Numbered from the stretch's first letter, positions 19,940-34,565 are shown. The stretch is 64,000 bases of DNA from Vespa crabro (GCF_910589235.1 NC_060977.1:3521001-3585000), one strand, 5' to 3'. Notes: generated by a model not told the origin, from the sequence alone. Program-made: numbers and translations.

Positions 19940-19984
19940 AAAGAAAAGAAAAGAAAAGAAAAGAAAAGAAAAGAAAAGAAAAAG
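19940..19984. repeat. (AAAAG)n pentanucleotide repeat
   Basis: About nine AAAAG units. Confidence 0.95.
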
Positions 19985-20307
19985 GAGAGAGGAAAAGAGA
20001 GTCGGTCCTGTGAGTTACGTTTCCAACGGAGCTAATTGAGAACAGTTTTCTTTTCTTATTTTTTCTTCTTTCCCCTACCCTCTCCGTCGAAATTTTTAGC
20101 AGGATCGTCCTGAGATCCCATAGATTCGTGGTACTTCGTTCAAAAAGATCCACGTACTTACGTGCGAGGAAATAACACGAGAAATACTCCGAGAGATATT
20201 TAACGCCACGTAAATTCACGAGGATTGACTAAGTTACGAATGATGTATGACGATTTTTCTGTTTATGTCTTCTTCCTTTTTTTTCTTCTTTTTTCTTTTT
20301 CTTATTT

Positions 20308-20342
<35 letters not shown>

Positions 20343-21223
20343 TCTCTCCTTCTCCTTCTTCGCCTCCCCCTTTTATTTCTTTTTCCAATCCCTTTCACCC
20401 TTCCTTTACTTTCTCAGCCACGTCCAGAAGAGAAACGAGCTCGCTTCGTGCAATTATAAAAAGTTACCGCGTATTTCTTGCCTAATATATATTCGACGTC
20501 TCGGAGAACTCCACCCCGTCCCTCCTCCTTCCACCCCCTCCCTGCCCTCTCCCCCGAATCTCGCCATTCACCTCTAGGCGACCCTCTGAAAGCCATAATG
20601 CATCATAATGAACCGTCCTGGGGAGGTCTTTCTTAAATTCGAAGAAACGTGACCTAAAGTACCGTTCAATGCAGAGACGCAATCGTTCTTTTCTTATTTT
20701 TTTTTTCTATTTTTTTGTTCTTTTTTTCTTCTTTTTCTCGAGTCGGAAAGTACCAATTCGGATTCAAGGAATTGGTAATTATCGCGATAAGGAGAAACGA
20801 AATGGTATTCTTCTTAGATTAAAATGTAAAAATCACCGTGTTCGTTCTTAAATATATTATCGATTTGATCGGTAACGAGAATATATTTGCATTGATTATA
20901 TTTCATTTATAAATTCGAAGATATATATATATATATATATTTAATATATAGATAATACATTTAATGTATTATGTTACATAGTTATATCAATCAAGTATTT
21001 CATTACAAAATATTTGTATAATTATCTCAAATAGTTTCGTAGATAATCGTTTGGCACATCAATTTCGTTGTATCAATGGCTTATAGAGGAATACTCGCAA
21101 TCATGGTTAAAGAAAAAAAAAAAATAATAATAAAAATAAAAAGAAAAGTATCAAAAAACGAGAAGCGTCAAATATTAGAATTTTTATACTTTTTTCGATA
21201 CATATTACTTGCGATACTAATTG

Positions 21224-21240
21224 GTCTCTCTCTCTCTCTC

Positions 21241-21296
<56 letters not shown>
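21224..21296. repeat. (CT)n-(TA)n compound microsatellite
   Basis: About 20 bp of CT followed by about 50 bp of TA. Confidence 0.95.
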
Positions 21297-21297
<1 letters not shown>

Positions 21298-23700
21298 ATA
21301 ACATATTTATAATTCCATGTGATCTCACATAATCGTGACATTTCAACCGTGTAAAATAAAAGCAATCCATTCTCAAATTATAGATCAAATGTAGAACGTT
21401 TGTTAAATGTCACTGACCTTTCGATCGAAGTTTCCTTTTTTTCTTTTCGCGGATTGAGAGGGAAGAGGGTGAAGTGAATAAGGGTGGAAGTGAGCAGGGG
21501 ATTGGCCACGAACTTTTAATCGTTCTTTCTCGTTTAGGACACCGTTGGATCCATCCATCCAGAGAGAAAGAGAGAGAAAACTCGGTCATGATCGATTAAA
21601 CCTATTCTTGATCCAAAAATAAACGATCCAAATGAAATTTTACGGTACGAGTTGCGGAACAAACAGTGGAAAGTTATAATCAGTGAGACAATGTACGGTG
21701 ATAATTTCTACGCGATAACGGAAAGCTCGAGAGCAACGGATATTAATCAAAGTTTAATTCGCTACGAAATTGCTAGAATACGTTATCAATTATCTACTCC
21801 GTTTAGATGCGAAGTACTCTCATTGTGTTGGAACTTCCACTCTGGTGCCGTTACTCGATAACGAAGAGATTTGGGCCACGTAAGCCCGTGCTCTCTAGCA
21901 ACTCGCATTTGCGACCACTCAAAATGATCTTACGACAAGAATAACTTTTTTTCTTCGCTTTCAAAAAGCGACTCAATAAGAAATGGAATAGAATGGAGTA
22001 GATGTAATAGATGAAGTAGATTGATTAATTAGAGGCGAGCAATGATCGTAGCTACGGATTTTTTCTTTTTTGCTAGACGTACACGTCGTAACGATTACGA
22101 AATATTTCTGCTTACGTTTCTTTTTTTTCGTTTTTTTCTATTTTTTTTTTTCGTTTTATTTATTTTTTTTTTTTTTTCTTGAATAAATCTCGTAATCACA
22201 AATCAATTTTTTGCATTAATTTATTCGACGAATCAAATCTCTAAGAGTATATATTTTTAATAATTTGAAAATAGTATATAACGTATACACAATTCAGTAT
22301 TATATTTTACGTAATCATATGAAATATCTTTTTTATTGTCGATTAAACAGTATTACGTCTCAGGAAAGAAAGAGTTGTTTACTTTAAATACGAAGAAATA
22401 TAATTGTTTGAATAATGTATTTTTTTTTTTTTTCTATTTTTATTTTTATTAAAAATATCAAAGTCCTCGAAATAATATATCTAATTTTGTTACTATGATA
22501 TAAAATAAAAACAATGTAAAAACAATTCGAAAATTAATACTTTTTTTTTTAGCTTCAAATTATCTCGAACTCAGGTTTGAATCGAAAAAATGTAGAACTT
22601 TTGAAATTTATCAATATTGATTATTTCTATTTGAAGCATAAACGATAAAAATTAATAAAAGATATCTTCATAAACTTCTCCATGGCTCTACTATTATACT
22701 ATAGAGAATCATTAACAAGCTTCGCTATGCTCATATGTAATACAGAATGTTACGAACCGAGGTAGATGTAAACACACATGAAATATATGTTTCTACGAAG
22801 GAACGACTGGAATCCGTCATATGACACGCGATATCAATGTACATACGAGCCAACCAACGTGCTACAACCTGTGTCCACTAGTATCATAAATTCAAGTTTT
22901 TCGTGTCAAGAGGATAACGCTTGAATATTAGATGCACGCCCGTTAGATTCATGAAGGGTTTAAATTCACCAAGATGATTTAATTATTCATCACGAACCCG
23001 AAAGAAAATCCGTAAACGTGTTATTTCCTATTTTAAGTTATCTTACGCTACTCGTGGAGTTTTAAAAATACAGGAAAGAGTCCAAAGTTCGTATAGCTTT
23101 GTATAGTATTGAAAATACTGAAAGGAAGAGAGAAAAAGAAGAAGAAATATTAGCTACGAGAAAGTCGTAAAAAGGAATAATCGATTTTCATAGAATCATT
23201 TGAGATATTTCTTAAGGTTTTTCGATAAATAATTTAAAAGAAAAAAAAAAAAAAAGAAAAAAGAAAGAAAAGAAAGAAAATTTTATATATAAAACAATTT
23301 CAAAAAGCTATATCGCCGTTTTATAGTAATATTCGTGAACGATAGACCTTATGAACTTATATCGATAAAAATCTTTCGTCGTAAATAAATGTCGTTCGTT
23401 TTATTTTTTATCTTCGACTTGTTCAGAAATAATTATTAATATCGAAAAGTATAACTTTGCAAGACGTAATACTAGTTTAAAGTAACGAGGGAAAATAGCA
23501 GAAGCGACTGTCGGATGCATTATTAATCGGCGTGCCTCGCGGCGGACGTGAATGTTCGGTAGAAAGAACGAACGAGACTCTCTCTAAAACGGATAGAGGA
23601 TTAAAGAGCAGCTAATATCGCGCTAATTGCTCGTCGAAGAAGCTCTTCGAGGAAACTCGTCTCTCGAGGCAAGCCCAAAGAAAACGATTCCCTTAAAGAC

Positions 23701-23724
23701 AAGAGAGAAAGAGAGAGGGAGAGG

Positions 23725-23769
<45 letters not shown>
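23701..23769. repeat. (GA)n microsatellite
   Basis: Purine-strand GA run with a few GGG interruptions. Confidence 0.95.
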
Positions 23770-23771
<2 letters not shown>

Positions 23772-23874
23772 ATCAAAGATTATTTTATAATTTTAATTTC
23801 AAGGTCCATTGAAATTTTTAACGAACGTATCTTCGAAAATATCTTTCAAAAATATTACATTCAAATTTTAATAG

Positions 23875-23908
<34 letters not shown>

Positions 23909-24027
23909 TAAAAATATATTGTATATATGTATTAATATTAATTTATTCTATTATTTAATATGCGTTTAATTATAAAATAAATTAATCTTTCGTAAGTGGA
24001 TTATACTTCGTATAATAAACTTCTTTC

Positions 24028-24058
<31 letters not shown>

Positions 24059-24424
24059 GAAACAAAAGATATTGAATAATTCATTTTTATATTGGACTTG
24101 TTTAGCTCTTATCAAAAAGGTTTTTTTTTTTTTTTTTTTTAATTTAATATTCCAAACGTCGCATCTTAAAGTAATCTTCAAAACGTTTTACATGAAGTTT
24201 GTTAAATTAATTGCTAATCACTGACGTTGTTTATTAATAATATTATTATAAAAAGAAAAGAAAAGAAAATATATATGACAAGATTGAAAAATGTAAAAAG
24301 GTTTGTAAAAATGAAAAGAAGTTTCTCATGAATTAAAGAATTAAAGGGATAAAATAAAATATTAGATAAATGTAATGATATCAATTATATCATAGACATA
24401 TCCACCGTTCAATAAGAGAAATGA

Positions 24425-24745
24425 ATGCGACAGATACGACCGCAATTAGATAATTATTTAATTACGATCGTAATATCTTCCCTAGTAATGGAAGGGCTGG
24501 TAAGGGCTCAAGATAGGGGATGGATTCAAAGCTCAAACCGCGATGCTTATCACTGTCCATCTTCGTTCTTTCGACGTGCAAGCGTCTCGAATTCCTCGTC
24601 TCGGTTTTCTATCTCGACTTTTTTAACGGTACCCAATTACTTGAGCGCTGCTTTTATCCATTTTCTTCCTTCTCGTCTCGTGAAATTTGCACCAACGTCT
24701 CGAATTCTTTCTTTACTAAGCTTCGATGCTCGAACGAATTTCTAA
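24425..24745 (+). CDS. Unrecognised 106-codon ORF, weak candidate
   Basis: ATG-initiated, not low-complexity, with a hydrophobic stretch near the N-terminus (YLITIVISSLVMEGLV at about 11-26). A GTAAGG at codons 26-27 could act as a splice donor. No family is recognised, and open frames of this size are expected by chance in 64 kb read in six frames. Treat it as unproven. Confidence 0.12.
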   Translation: MRQIRPQLDNYLITIVISSLVMEGLVRAQDRGWIQSSNRDAYHCPSSFFRRASVSNSSSRFSISTFLTVPNYLSAAFIHFLPSRLVKFAPTSRILSLLSFDARTNF

Positions 24746-26904
24746 TTTTCATTTATTTTTGAAATAGGAAAAAAAAAATTACGTTAATATATTTATACAT
24801 TAATTATTTGATAATTAAGTTAATTATGTTGTCATTATCTTATAAGATACCTTAAAAATTAATCATACTAATTCTTAATATTACTTCGATATTAATTTCT
24901 TAATATTGCTTCAATATTAATTTCGTTCTTTTTAATCAAAATTAAAAACTTAATAAATTATAAAAATAAAAATGAAAAGCTTAAAGGGATGGGAGAGGGG
25001 TATTTTGCCGTAAACATTCAAAGCAATCGAATTTAGTTTTTTTTTCTTTTCTTAAAGAATGTTGTTTAAAAAAAAATATATATATACATGCGATCTCTTA
25101 AAATTAATGAAATTCTAAGCGTTCGTCGAAGGATGATATTGATAATATGTTGAAAATATTAAACTCATATTTTTTGTGTTTATTATAACGGCTTCCATGA
25201 TATCATAAGATCAGCTTGACATATCTTAACACTTGCATTTGTCAGAATTAATTAAAAATCTTTCTTTTCTTCTTCTTATCTTTGGTAATTCGTCAAAGAT
25301 AAAATAATAAAAGAAAAATAAATCAAATAAAAAATTAATCAAAAATTGTTAAAAAGAAAAAAAAGGAAAGAAAGAAAGAAAAAAAGAAAAGGCCAAAGAA
25401 GAGAAATAAGCCCTCTAAGTATTAGATTAAAATAATCCCTTAATAAATAATCGATTTTTAATTTGTAAGAAGCAAAAAAGTAAGAAGAAATATCGTTGCC
25501 CTTCCGTGCCAAAGAGCTTGTTTGTTCGAACTTCGGTTGAAACCTTTTTGCCTTTCATTTTACCTCTGTTAGGTCGAACACAGTCCAGCTGCGATATCTT
25601 CGTGACGCATCGAACGGGGGAGACGTCGTCGATTAGGGAAAGCTTGGGTCGAAAACCCGCTTAAGACTAATTATCTTCGACCTTAGAATACTAATGACTC
25701 GTGTCTTGCTTCTAAGAGGAGTAAGGTTTCTTCAGCTATTAATAAAGAATCATCGATTCTGAGCACGTCATTCGTCTCCGTTGATTACGTTGCGTATTAT
25801 ATTAAAAGGGGGAAAAAAGAAATGGGAACTTTTGGAATACCAACAAGTACCAAATATTTTTTCTTTGCATAAATGTACGCCTTTCCATTTTATGCCATAA
25901 GAATAAGAAATAAATTTTACGAGTTTATATATCGAATATATTTTACGATTTCATATGAATATATACTTACGTTTATTTATAATAAAAATAAATTTTATAT
26001 TTTATGTAATATTTTATATCATAGTAGACGATAAGAGTTTCATTGATATAATATCTTCGTTTATTTTTTTTTTTTTCTGTTTTTTCTTTTGCTTTTTCTT
26101 TTTTCAATGAAAGAAATTATTTAATCCAAAGTGGGAGAATAATATTTTAATTAATACAATATTTTCTTCGAGACCAGTTTTCTTTTTTTTCTTTTTTCTT
26201 TTCTTTTCTTTTTTGTAATTTCAAAGTCCGCTGTTAAACTATACGAAGTAGGAAAGAATGAAGTTTGGAAAAAATTATGACTTCTTTTGCGTATTTAAGA
26301 GAACGTTTTCTTTTAATTTTCTTCCTTTTTTTTTTCCATCATATTTAAATCATAAGTTCTCCTAATCCTTGCAAAGTGGCTTAAGCTTAACAGAATAAAG
26401 TTAATGTCACTTTTTATCAAAAATTATTACATTAACTCTATCCTATTTGCTTGCATAAGTAATGGTGAAAGTGAAGTTAAAAAAAAAAAAAAAGGAAAAA
26501 GAAGAAACAATACAATTTTATTTATGTTTGATATTATTGATAATAATCAATAATAAAAATGAATAAAAAGAATAAAAACCAAAATTCCTATTTTAAATTA
26601 TTATATAAACGTAATTATTATTCGGCATTTATCTTACGAGTTTAAACCGCTTTCAGGCGATTTCGAATGGAGCTGAATCATTTAAATGTCGTAACACCTT
26701 TACGACATTCTCAAATTTTGCAAGCGGCAAGAAGTATCTTCATCGGTGAATCATGATTCGCCGTTCGTTCTACTGTCGGTGACCCTTGCCGAAAATCCAT
26801 TTTCACAATTTGACTTGCAAAACTCGGATTACTGTCCGCAAGACGTTGGTTTCCTGTCGTCAAGGTAAGCCTGCTCAAGTCAAGATTATTTGGAGGAAAG
26901 ACAT

Positions 26905-26936
26905 GAGAGAAAAAGAGAGAAAGAGAGAAAGAGAGA

Positions 26937-26972
<36 letters not shown>

Positions 26973-26980
26973 AAGAGAGT
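26905..26980. repeat. (GA)n microsatellite
   Basis: Purine-strand GA run of about 70 bp, impure at its left end. Confidence 0.95.
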
Positions 26981-28023
26981 TCCTGTATTCTCTCAAAAGC
27001 GAATACTTCGAATTCACAGAGAAGGAGTAGTTACGTTTCGTCTACATCAATCCACTTCCATTCTTCTAAGTTGTTGAACGTCAGCTACGGTACGAGTGCA
27101 TTTTGAAATGCAAAGTGCTTCTATAATTCCAGACACGCCGATTAATTCGACGGAAAAGCGGACGAAGGAATTTACTGAAAATCTTTACTTTATGTAGGAC
27201 GGAAAGAGGGTGAGAGATGGGGTTTAGGGTGGATGGGTGAGGATGACGGATGAGGTAGAAGGGAAGGAGATGGAGGTGAAAGAGAGGAAGTGGTAGGGTA
27301 GAAAATAAAGGAACAAAGATGATGATAGTCTTTAATTATTTAAATTCTTGCTTTCAAACGATATAGTATGCCGGACAGAAAGCCAATGATACAAAGGGAA
27401 TATATCATCTACGTGAAAAGGAATGAATAATGGGAGAAGAGAAAGAAAGAAAGAAAGAGAGAAAGACGAAAAATACAAATTACTATTAAAATAGTGTCAT
27501 CGATTATCTATCTTAATAATATACTTGACTTTTCTTATCATATCTCTCATATCAATTTTATATTAATTATCAATACAAAAACATAGATATCTCAATCGTA
27601 CGATATTATTTGTGATACTTATCAAGAGTACGTAATGTTTACGATATATGCCTCTAATACGTGTTGATAATGATATAGATAAGGAAAAGGAAAAGAGAGA
27701 GAGAGAGAGAGAGAATGAATTAACGATAGGATTGCTTACGTAGATGATTATATTGTTTAGTTCGAAACGTATCACAAACAAGTGCAGGTTTCTCCAAAGT
27801 GCCTTTTTCTCATCATTATCAATCATTACCAATCATCACACATATCTCTCGATGTTATGCTTTTTCCTTTTTTACTTTGTTCTTGTTGTTGTTTTTCTCT
27901 AAACTTTATTTATTAAAAAATATAAATTGTTTTTCTTTCTCAATGTTTTTTCTTCTTCTTTTTTTCTTTTCTTTTATATATATATATATTTTTTGTTTTG
28001 TTTTATTATATATATACATGTTT

Positions 28024-28052
28024 GTATGTATGTATGTATGTATGTATGTATA
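28024..28052. repeat. (TATG)n microsatellite
   Basis: About six GTAT units. Confidence 0.9.
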
Positions 28053-28324
28053 TAATATAGCAGGTTTATCTCCGATGGTTTGTTTCTTCGTTTGTTAAAT
28101 TAAATCGATATCGTTGAGAACGTTAACATTTTAGCTTAAGTTGATGAATGAGAAAGTCCAATCGTAATTTACAAGTCGAATCGATGGTCATTATCAAGTC
28201 GATCGAGTGGCTAACATAGACCAAGACATTTACGTCTAATTCATAGACAATAGACAATCAAGAAGCCACACGTATTTCCATCGTATTCTCGCGCGATATG
28301 GAAATTATCGTTAATCGATATATA

Positions 28325-28345
28325 CACACACACACGCACGCACGC

Positions 28346-28378
<33 letters not shown>

Positions 28379-28397
28379 CATATATGTATGTATGTAT
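28325..28397. repeat. CA / CG-CA / TA / TATG compound repeat
   Basis: Successive alternating purine-pyrimidine blocks (CACA, CGCACG, TATA, TATG). Alternating sequence of this kind can adopt Z-DNA. Confidence 0.85.
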
Positions 28398-29108
28398 AAC
28401 GAGTATAGAATCCCAGCCTTGACTTGAGACGAATAGAAGTTTCGAATTTCATTAACGTGATCGAGAAGGGCGCGATAGAGGGCGAGTTGAAGGGGGGGAG
28501 GGTGGGTTGGATAAGGGTAAAGAGGGTAGAGGTAGGGCCCATCTTAATTTAGCAATTAACTCTCTACAGTTCTCTGCAACTCTGAAGATGTATATTAGTG
28601 TGGTTTAAAGGATATTCGAGTTACTATTGTGTACATATATTCTATGTACGTATGTATGTATTATATTTTATATCGAGCATAGATATTTTTTTTTCTTTCT
28701 TTTTTCTTAGATCGGCCACACAGTGCTCCGAATTGTCTTTTATTTTCTCTTTTTTTTTCTTTGTAATATTAAAATATCAATAATATAATATATACGTATC
28801 AAAAGTCGAAATAATATTTTTCATTCATTCTCCTAGTTATTAATGAATTATTTAAAGTATTAAATTCTTTATTGTTCATGTTATAGGAAAGATGTTGTTT
28901 CTAAAAATAAGATGAGAAAATCGAATATATTTATTTATTACTAGAATATATTAGAATGTAATATTTTGTATAAATCATATTTTTTATGTAATATTTATAA
29001 ATAACAAAATTGGCCAAAATCCTAAAAATATAATGATTTATATGATCGTAATTATATCATAAAATTATAAAAATTACAAAAGATATTTATATCAAGTTTT
29101 TTTTTTAC

Positions 29109-29115
<7 letters not shown>

Positions 29116-29142
<27 letters not shown>
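29116..29142. repeat. Poly(A) run, 27 bp
   Basis: The longest uninterrupted A run noticed in the window. No retroelement sequence or target duplication was seen next to it. Confidence 0.9.
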
Positions 29143-29145
<3 letters not shown>

Positions 29146-29474
29146 GAGAAACGTTTCTTCGTTCAACCATTGATAAGCATAATAAATTCTTTGCGTTCAT
29201 TTAAAAGTTCGATACATTCTTTATAATTGAAAAAAGAAAGTTATTCAATTACAAAATTTCTTTGTAGAATATTCTTTTAACCAATTGTATGAACTTAAGT
29301 GTACACGCGTGTTACACGTAACGAGTGAAATGAAATGAGAGAAGGAGCTTATAAACCATCGTTCGTCGTTATGTAATTAAATCCATGAAATTTTACTCCG
29401 TACTTTATCGATCCCCTTAAAAATCCAATAAATATCGAGAAGTCGAAGCGGTGTCGGTATGAATTAGATCGACC

Positions 29475-29545
29475 TCTCTCTCTCTCTCTCTCTCTCACTG
29501 TCTTCTCTCTCTATCTATCTATCTATCTATCTCTTTCTCTCTCAT
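29475..29545. repeat. (CT)n/(TCTA)n microsatellite
   Basis: CT run merging into ATCT units, like the one at 8915-9031. Confidence 0.9.
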
Positions 29546-30694
29546 TCTCTCTTTATTTTGATCATTTAAAGTTAGCAGAAGCTTTTGCTATGTAACTTCT
29601 CTTAACAATTATACTATTTGAAAAATTTTTAATTAATCCTCATCCAGTTCGTAGTACTATCAAAATTATTCAAGTGATTCATAAATAATTTCTATTATAA
29701 CTAAAGAATTTCTTTTTATAGTCAAGTAAAACTATTTACGTATCGATCCAATAAATGTGCAAAATTGTAAAATATCGCATTTATTAAATTGAATCATAAA
29801 TAATTGTTGCTTTATTGTAATAAATTACGTCACCTACAATGGAACTTTTTTAATCATGAATAAAAATAATTCTATGTTCTTATTAGCGTGAGAGTGATTT
29901 AAAAACGTATCTTTCCTTTCGAAATACTTTTACAATTGGATATGAATTATTTAAAAACATTATCTTTCTTGAATTATTACAAATTTATATTTCTTCTATA
30001 ATGACAAACAAAAAATATATTTTAATACAAATTACATATATTTATTCTTATATTTTTTTATATTCTTATATTCTTTACACATATTATTTATTCTTGAAAA
30101 TAATTATTATCTTAATATGTAAAATGACTTATGATTAAATCAATTTCATAATAACGATCCAATATATAATATATCTACGTTATATTGAATATAATTCTTG
30201 AATATTTAATAACTTTATCTATCAATCCCGTATACATACGTTATAGTTTAATCTTGTCAAAGATTTCACGAATTTCCATAGGAAACTCGATTATTTTCTA
30301 TAACGTCAAGAAGAGGACAACTAACAGCAGTTACGATATCACAAAGCAAAATTTCCTTAGACCGATGAACGTCGTCGTCTTGGCTAATACCAGCGTTACA
30401 TAGTTACGACGTAGAACGCTTCCTTCGCAATATAAATCAAAACTCTGCTAAGTAACAATTTATGTCCGGCACTTAGCGAAGTTGGAAGTTAAGTAGCGGA
30501 GTAATAGACATAGTGGCGGGAGGTCTTCTCTACTCGTTCAGACGGATTACGAATGAACTTGCTGTTAGTAACGAAGATCTAACTGATCTTCCAATTTTTT
30601 CCTGTCTATTATCATAATCTCATGAAAATTTAGTATACCAATCTACCTATATAAATTTAACTAATACGAATATATGCTCTTAGTTACCAATATA

Positions 30695-30698
<4 letters not shown>

Positions 30699-30728
<30 letters not shown>
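30699..30728. repeat. (TA)n microsatellite
   Basis: TA dinucleotide run. Confidence 0.9.
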
Positions 30729-30734
<6 letters not shown>

Positions 30735-31338
30735 TTAAATAAATAAGAAAATATATGTATATTGTATGTACGAGCACACACATATGTTAAAACGTAAAAT
30801 TTTCTATTAATCCGATTAGATAAAAAATTTGACGTTGCGATTGAATTTTATTTTTCGTTTAATGTTAAACATACTTTTTAATCGTGACTATAAATTTAGC
30901 AATAGCGAAGTGAAAACGAATTCATTTTCGATCGGTTAACCCCCAGTTCGTTGGATCGTTCAACCGTTTGGTCGGTGTGCTCGCGCGTACTCCGGTAATT
31001 CCTTTAAAATACAGGCGCACTCAATCAACGCGAATAGGCACAAATCGGTGATTTCGCGCTCACGGATTATCGGGATCGAATGGGCTTCAGGATATTGCGG
31101 CGGAAACACGAAAGCGCGTAAATGCATCAACGTTATCCCTCACTCTGATTCGTCTCGTCCGGTTTCGAACAAACGACGCGTACGACAATTCCGACGAAAG
31201 CGTTCGAGTGTCATCCTTCGGAGACCTGTCTTTCTTCTCCTCCTTTTCTTCATCGAGTCAATAGGGACAAAGGCTTTTTGATATACGAACGACTATCAAA
31301 AGCGATCGATGATCGATCAAAATCGTTCTTTCATTCTT

Positions 31339-31340
<2 letters not shown>

Positions 31341-31378
<38 letters not shown>

Positions 31379-31410
31379 TCTGTCTGTCTCTGTCTCTGTA
31401 TCTCTCTGTG
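31341..31410. repeat. (CT)n/(GTCT)n microsatellite
   Basis: CT run with GTCT units at its right end. Confidence 0.95.
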
Positions 31411-33761
31411 ATAAACTAAAATTTTTGATATTTTTTAAGAAAATCTTGAGACGTACATATGTATCTCATTATCTCTAGAAAAAATAATGATTGTTAATTA
31501 CGAAATTTATCGTATCAAGAATTTATATCTGATATCGATTTTGTCTCTCGAAATTATTGTTTCAATGTTTCAATGTTTCAATGATAAGAAAGAGGTATAT
31601 CGAATATACTTATAGGTATAGAAAATGAAATGAAGTAAAAGAAAAAAAGAAGAAACAAAAAAAAAAAAAAAGAAAAAGAAAAGGAACAAAAACAGAAAAA
31701 GAATAAAAGAAGGGGTGAGAGATATCGTAAAGCAGAATAGAAAAGATTGTACTTTTTAAGAAAAGGTAAGACTTTGTTTTCGAAAGATCGATTTATTTTC
31801 TCAGAGAATGGTCTACCCTTGCAATCGACACTTCCTGAAAAGCCTGAGTCGTCTCGCGGAATAGTCTGGTAAATAGCCTCGAACCTTTTCGTTTGGTTCG
31901 GCAACGCTCGCGTTCCCTGACAGTTGTTTTCCCAAAAGCATCGACGTCCGGCACAAACGGGAAATTGAATTTCTACCGACGCGCTCTCTCGCCCGAGACG
32001 CGTGCCTCTTGCTTTCATACGGCGACAGAGAATGTTACGCTTCGACTCAGCCTTCTCTCACCGGAACGGAAACCGCGACGTCGAGGGAGAAAAAAAAAGA
32101 CAGAGAAAAGAGAAAAAAAATTGAGGGAAAAAAAGGGAAGAAAGAAAAAAAGAAGAAAAGGGCAGGAGACGTCGAATTTCGGAAATGTGTTACTAGCTCG
32201 ATTCTATTTTCTTCGAATACCCGCACGTCCATTTTTTTTCCCTTTTTTTTTTTTCTTTTTTGTATTGGTTTTGTAATATCATATGAGTCGTTAAAAAGGT
32301 TTGCGGTTTTTTGTACTTATCGTTTTAAAAGAATAATTTTTTTCTCTCATTTATTTCGCTACGTTGAAATTATTAAAAAATAAAGTATTAATCCGTTTTT
32401 GTTGAGTTTACGAGAACCGTTGAAAAAATTTGCAATTTCCTTTTTTTATTTTGTAATATATAAATATCATCCTTAAAGTAAAAACGCATCTTAGAATGAA
32501 AAAATAACCATAAAATCAATCATGAACATTTCAAGCATTAGTCATATTAATACCAAAAATTTTCGTTATGAAATTATTTGAAGATTTTCATAATCGACAG
32601 GAAGAATCAAAGACGTATATTTTTTGCTAGACTTTATACAAAAATTATTTCTCAATCAAAACTATGGTTACAACGTATGTGTCAATACGAGCAGAGTTTC
32701 GATATCCTATCGTATTTTGTTTTCTCAAACCGAGACTCATTGTCAACAGAAAGACCATAGAGCAATCAACAAAGAGAACCGTCGAATCAACATGTTTCGA
32801 TTTTCACGAATTTCCCATAACGACTGAACCATACATATATTCAAATTTAATTTTATTCTTATAATAAACTTTTTTTATATTTCATTCCGCCATTAAAAAA
32901 TCATATTATCGTATAATATATATTTTAAGAAAAAGATAGGAAAAAAGGAAAAAAGAAAAAAGAAGAATTGGATTACAGAAGAAAATTCAAGTTTACCACA
33001 CTTGTTCGACATTAACTCAAGTAAATGGATTAACGCGAACGTAAGCTTTGAAATATTAAGTTTCAAAAGAATGACTATATTCTTAAGTTATTAATTAAAA
33101 AATAAAGTTCTCGCCTCACGGAAAATATATTATAAAATGTTCTTCTTTGGTAAAACGTTGAGAATAATCGATAAAAATTTTTATCGAACCGACGGCTTAA
33201 GGCAACGTCGAAAATAAGAAGTCCCTTTTCAGTTTCTAGTAAAATCGTTTTACATAAAGATGCGACCACGTCTCCAACGCCGCCACTAGTTGCGCTTAGG
33301 GTACGTCGTGTGCTTTGGGAACTCAATATAAACGATCCAAGTTTCCAAAGCTACGAGAAGTTATAATGCGAGCGTTAACATCGAACTACGTACATAGGCA
33401 ACCTAGGAAACGAACACAAATAGGAGGAAGAAGGTTTAATAATTATAGTTGTTAAAGCGATACACAATTTCCCTTTCTCGGTCTTAATCGTCTCCGAAAA
33501 CGTGAATAACTTGTTATGAGCTAAACGATTTAACAGTACATTTCTATTCTTCACGTTACATCCTTCCTATAATATTTATGGCGTAATAGGGAAAAACGAA
33601 ACGAAAAAGGAAAAAAAAAAAGAAGAAAGGAAACAAGAAAGCTGAGAAAATGAAAGAGTTATGATCTCGTAATACGAAAAAATAGAAAGAAAAAGAAGAA
33701 GAAAGGAAAAAAAAAAAGAACAGTATTGTAAATAAAACCAATCATAAAAACATTTGAAATA

Positions 33762-33764
<3 letters not shown>

Positions 33765-33812
<48 letters not shown>
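33765..33812. repeat. (TA)n microsatellite
   Basis: About 48 bp of TA. Confidence 0.95.
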
Positions 33813-33817
<5 letters not shown>

Positions 33818-34304
33818 TATATCGAACGTGACGTTTACTATTAACTTTACATTTATGCATTACAGAAGAAAGGAAAGTTCGAAAGAATGAAATAACTTTT
33901 TGTATAATAGCTTATACACTTAAAAAAAAAAAAACAGGATCTTAAATAAATGTTAAGATTTATAAAAATGTTTTGAAATAATTTATATACATAATATATA
34001 TGCATTTAATATTATTTCTATGCATTGCAGAAATTAAAGAAAAAAAAAAAAAAAAGAAAAAAAAAATACAAAATGGAAAAGCTTTCTTACTTACCAGCGA
34101 TAAGTATCGATATTAAAAAGGAAATACACCGAAGGTATAGAAATCCATTAAGCTACCGAGCATCGTTCGATTCGCTGAGATCGTAGAGAAGGTTTAAAGG
34201 AGAAAGCATAAATTATCGAGCCAAGCATAATTTAGGACCCGTCGTTTCTGCCGACTGGACTGGTTTACGTTTCCTATCCTCTTCCTGTTCCTGTGACTTT
34301 TCTC

Positions 34305-34306
34305 CT

Positions 34307-34338
<32 letters not shown>

Positions 34339-34464
34339 GCTTAACCTTATCCTCTCTTTCCTTCTTCCTCGTGCCTATTACACTTTGGCCTTTGGTTTTG
34401 AACGTTGAAGTTAAACCAGCACCCTCTTTCTCTTTCGTTCTCACCCTTCGACATGCGCGCTACA

Positions 34465-34496
<32 letters not shown>

Positions 34497-34565
34497 GTCC
34501 GTCTGTCTGTCTGTCTCTCTTTCTCACTTTATCTCTATCTCTCTTTCTCTTACTCTCTGTCTCTC
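34305..34565. repeat. CT-rich tract cluster
   Basis: Two CT/GTCT tracts (34305-34328 and 34467-34565) with pyrimidine-rich sequence between them. Confidence 0.9.

Larger units (their letters stand above)
18060..24420. other. Non-coding region with many simple repeats
   Basis: Contains AAAAG, TTC, CT-TA compound, GA and AAT repeats, plus poly(T) runs. CpG-rich patches at about 18060-18300, 20020-20220 and 23500-23650 yield short frames without ATG or with no family resemblance. No tRNA or rRNA sequence was noticed. Confidence 0.6.
24750..30400. other. Non-coding region
   Basis: AT-rich, with GA, TATG, TA and poly(A) repeats. A patch at 26656-26867 is bounded by a TTTCAG and by AAG followed by GTAAGC, but all three frames contain stops; it could at most be a non-coding exon. 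Confidence 0.6.

Noticed and set aside
26656..26867. Exon-like block between TTTCAG and AAG|GTAAGC
   Set aside because: All three frames contain stops; kept only as a possible non-coding exon in the regional note.
29116..29142. 27-bp poly(A) as a possible retroposon tail
   Set aside because: No retroelement or processed-gene sequence upstream and no target-site duplication; similar A/T runs are common here.
33075..33326. 83-codon minus-strand frame in a CpG-rich patch
   Set aside because: Starts at TTG; not low-complexity, but no homologue recognised and no splice or promoter context found.
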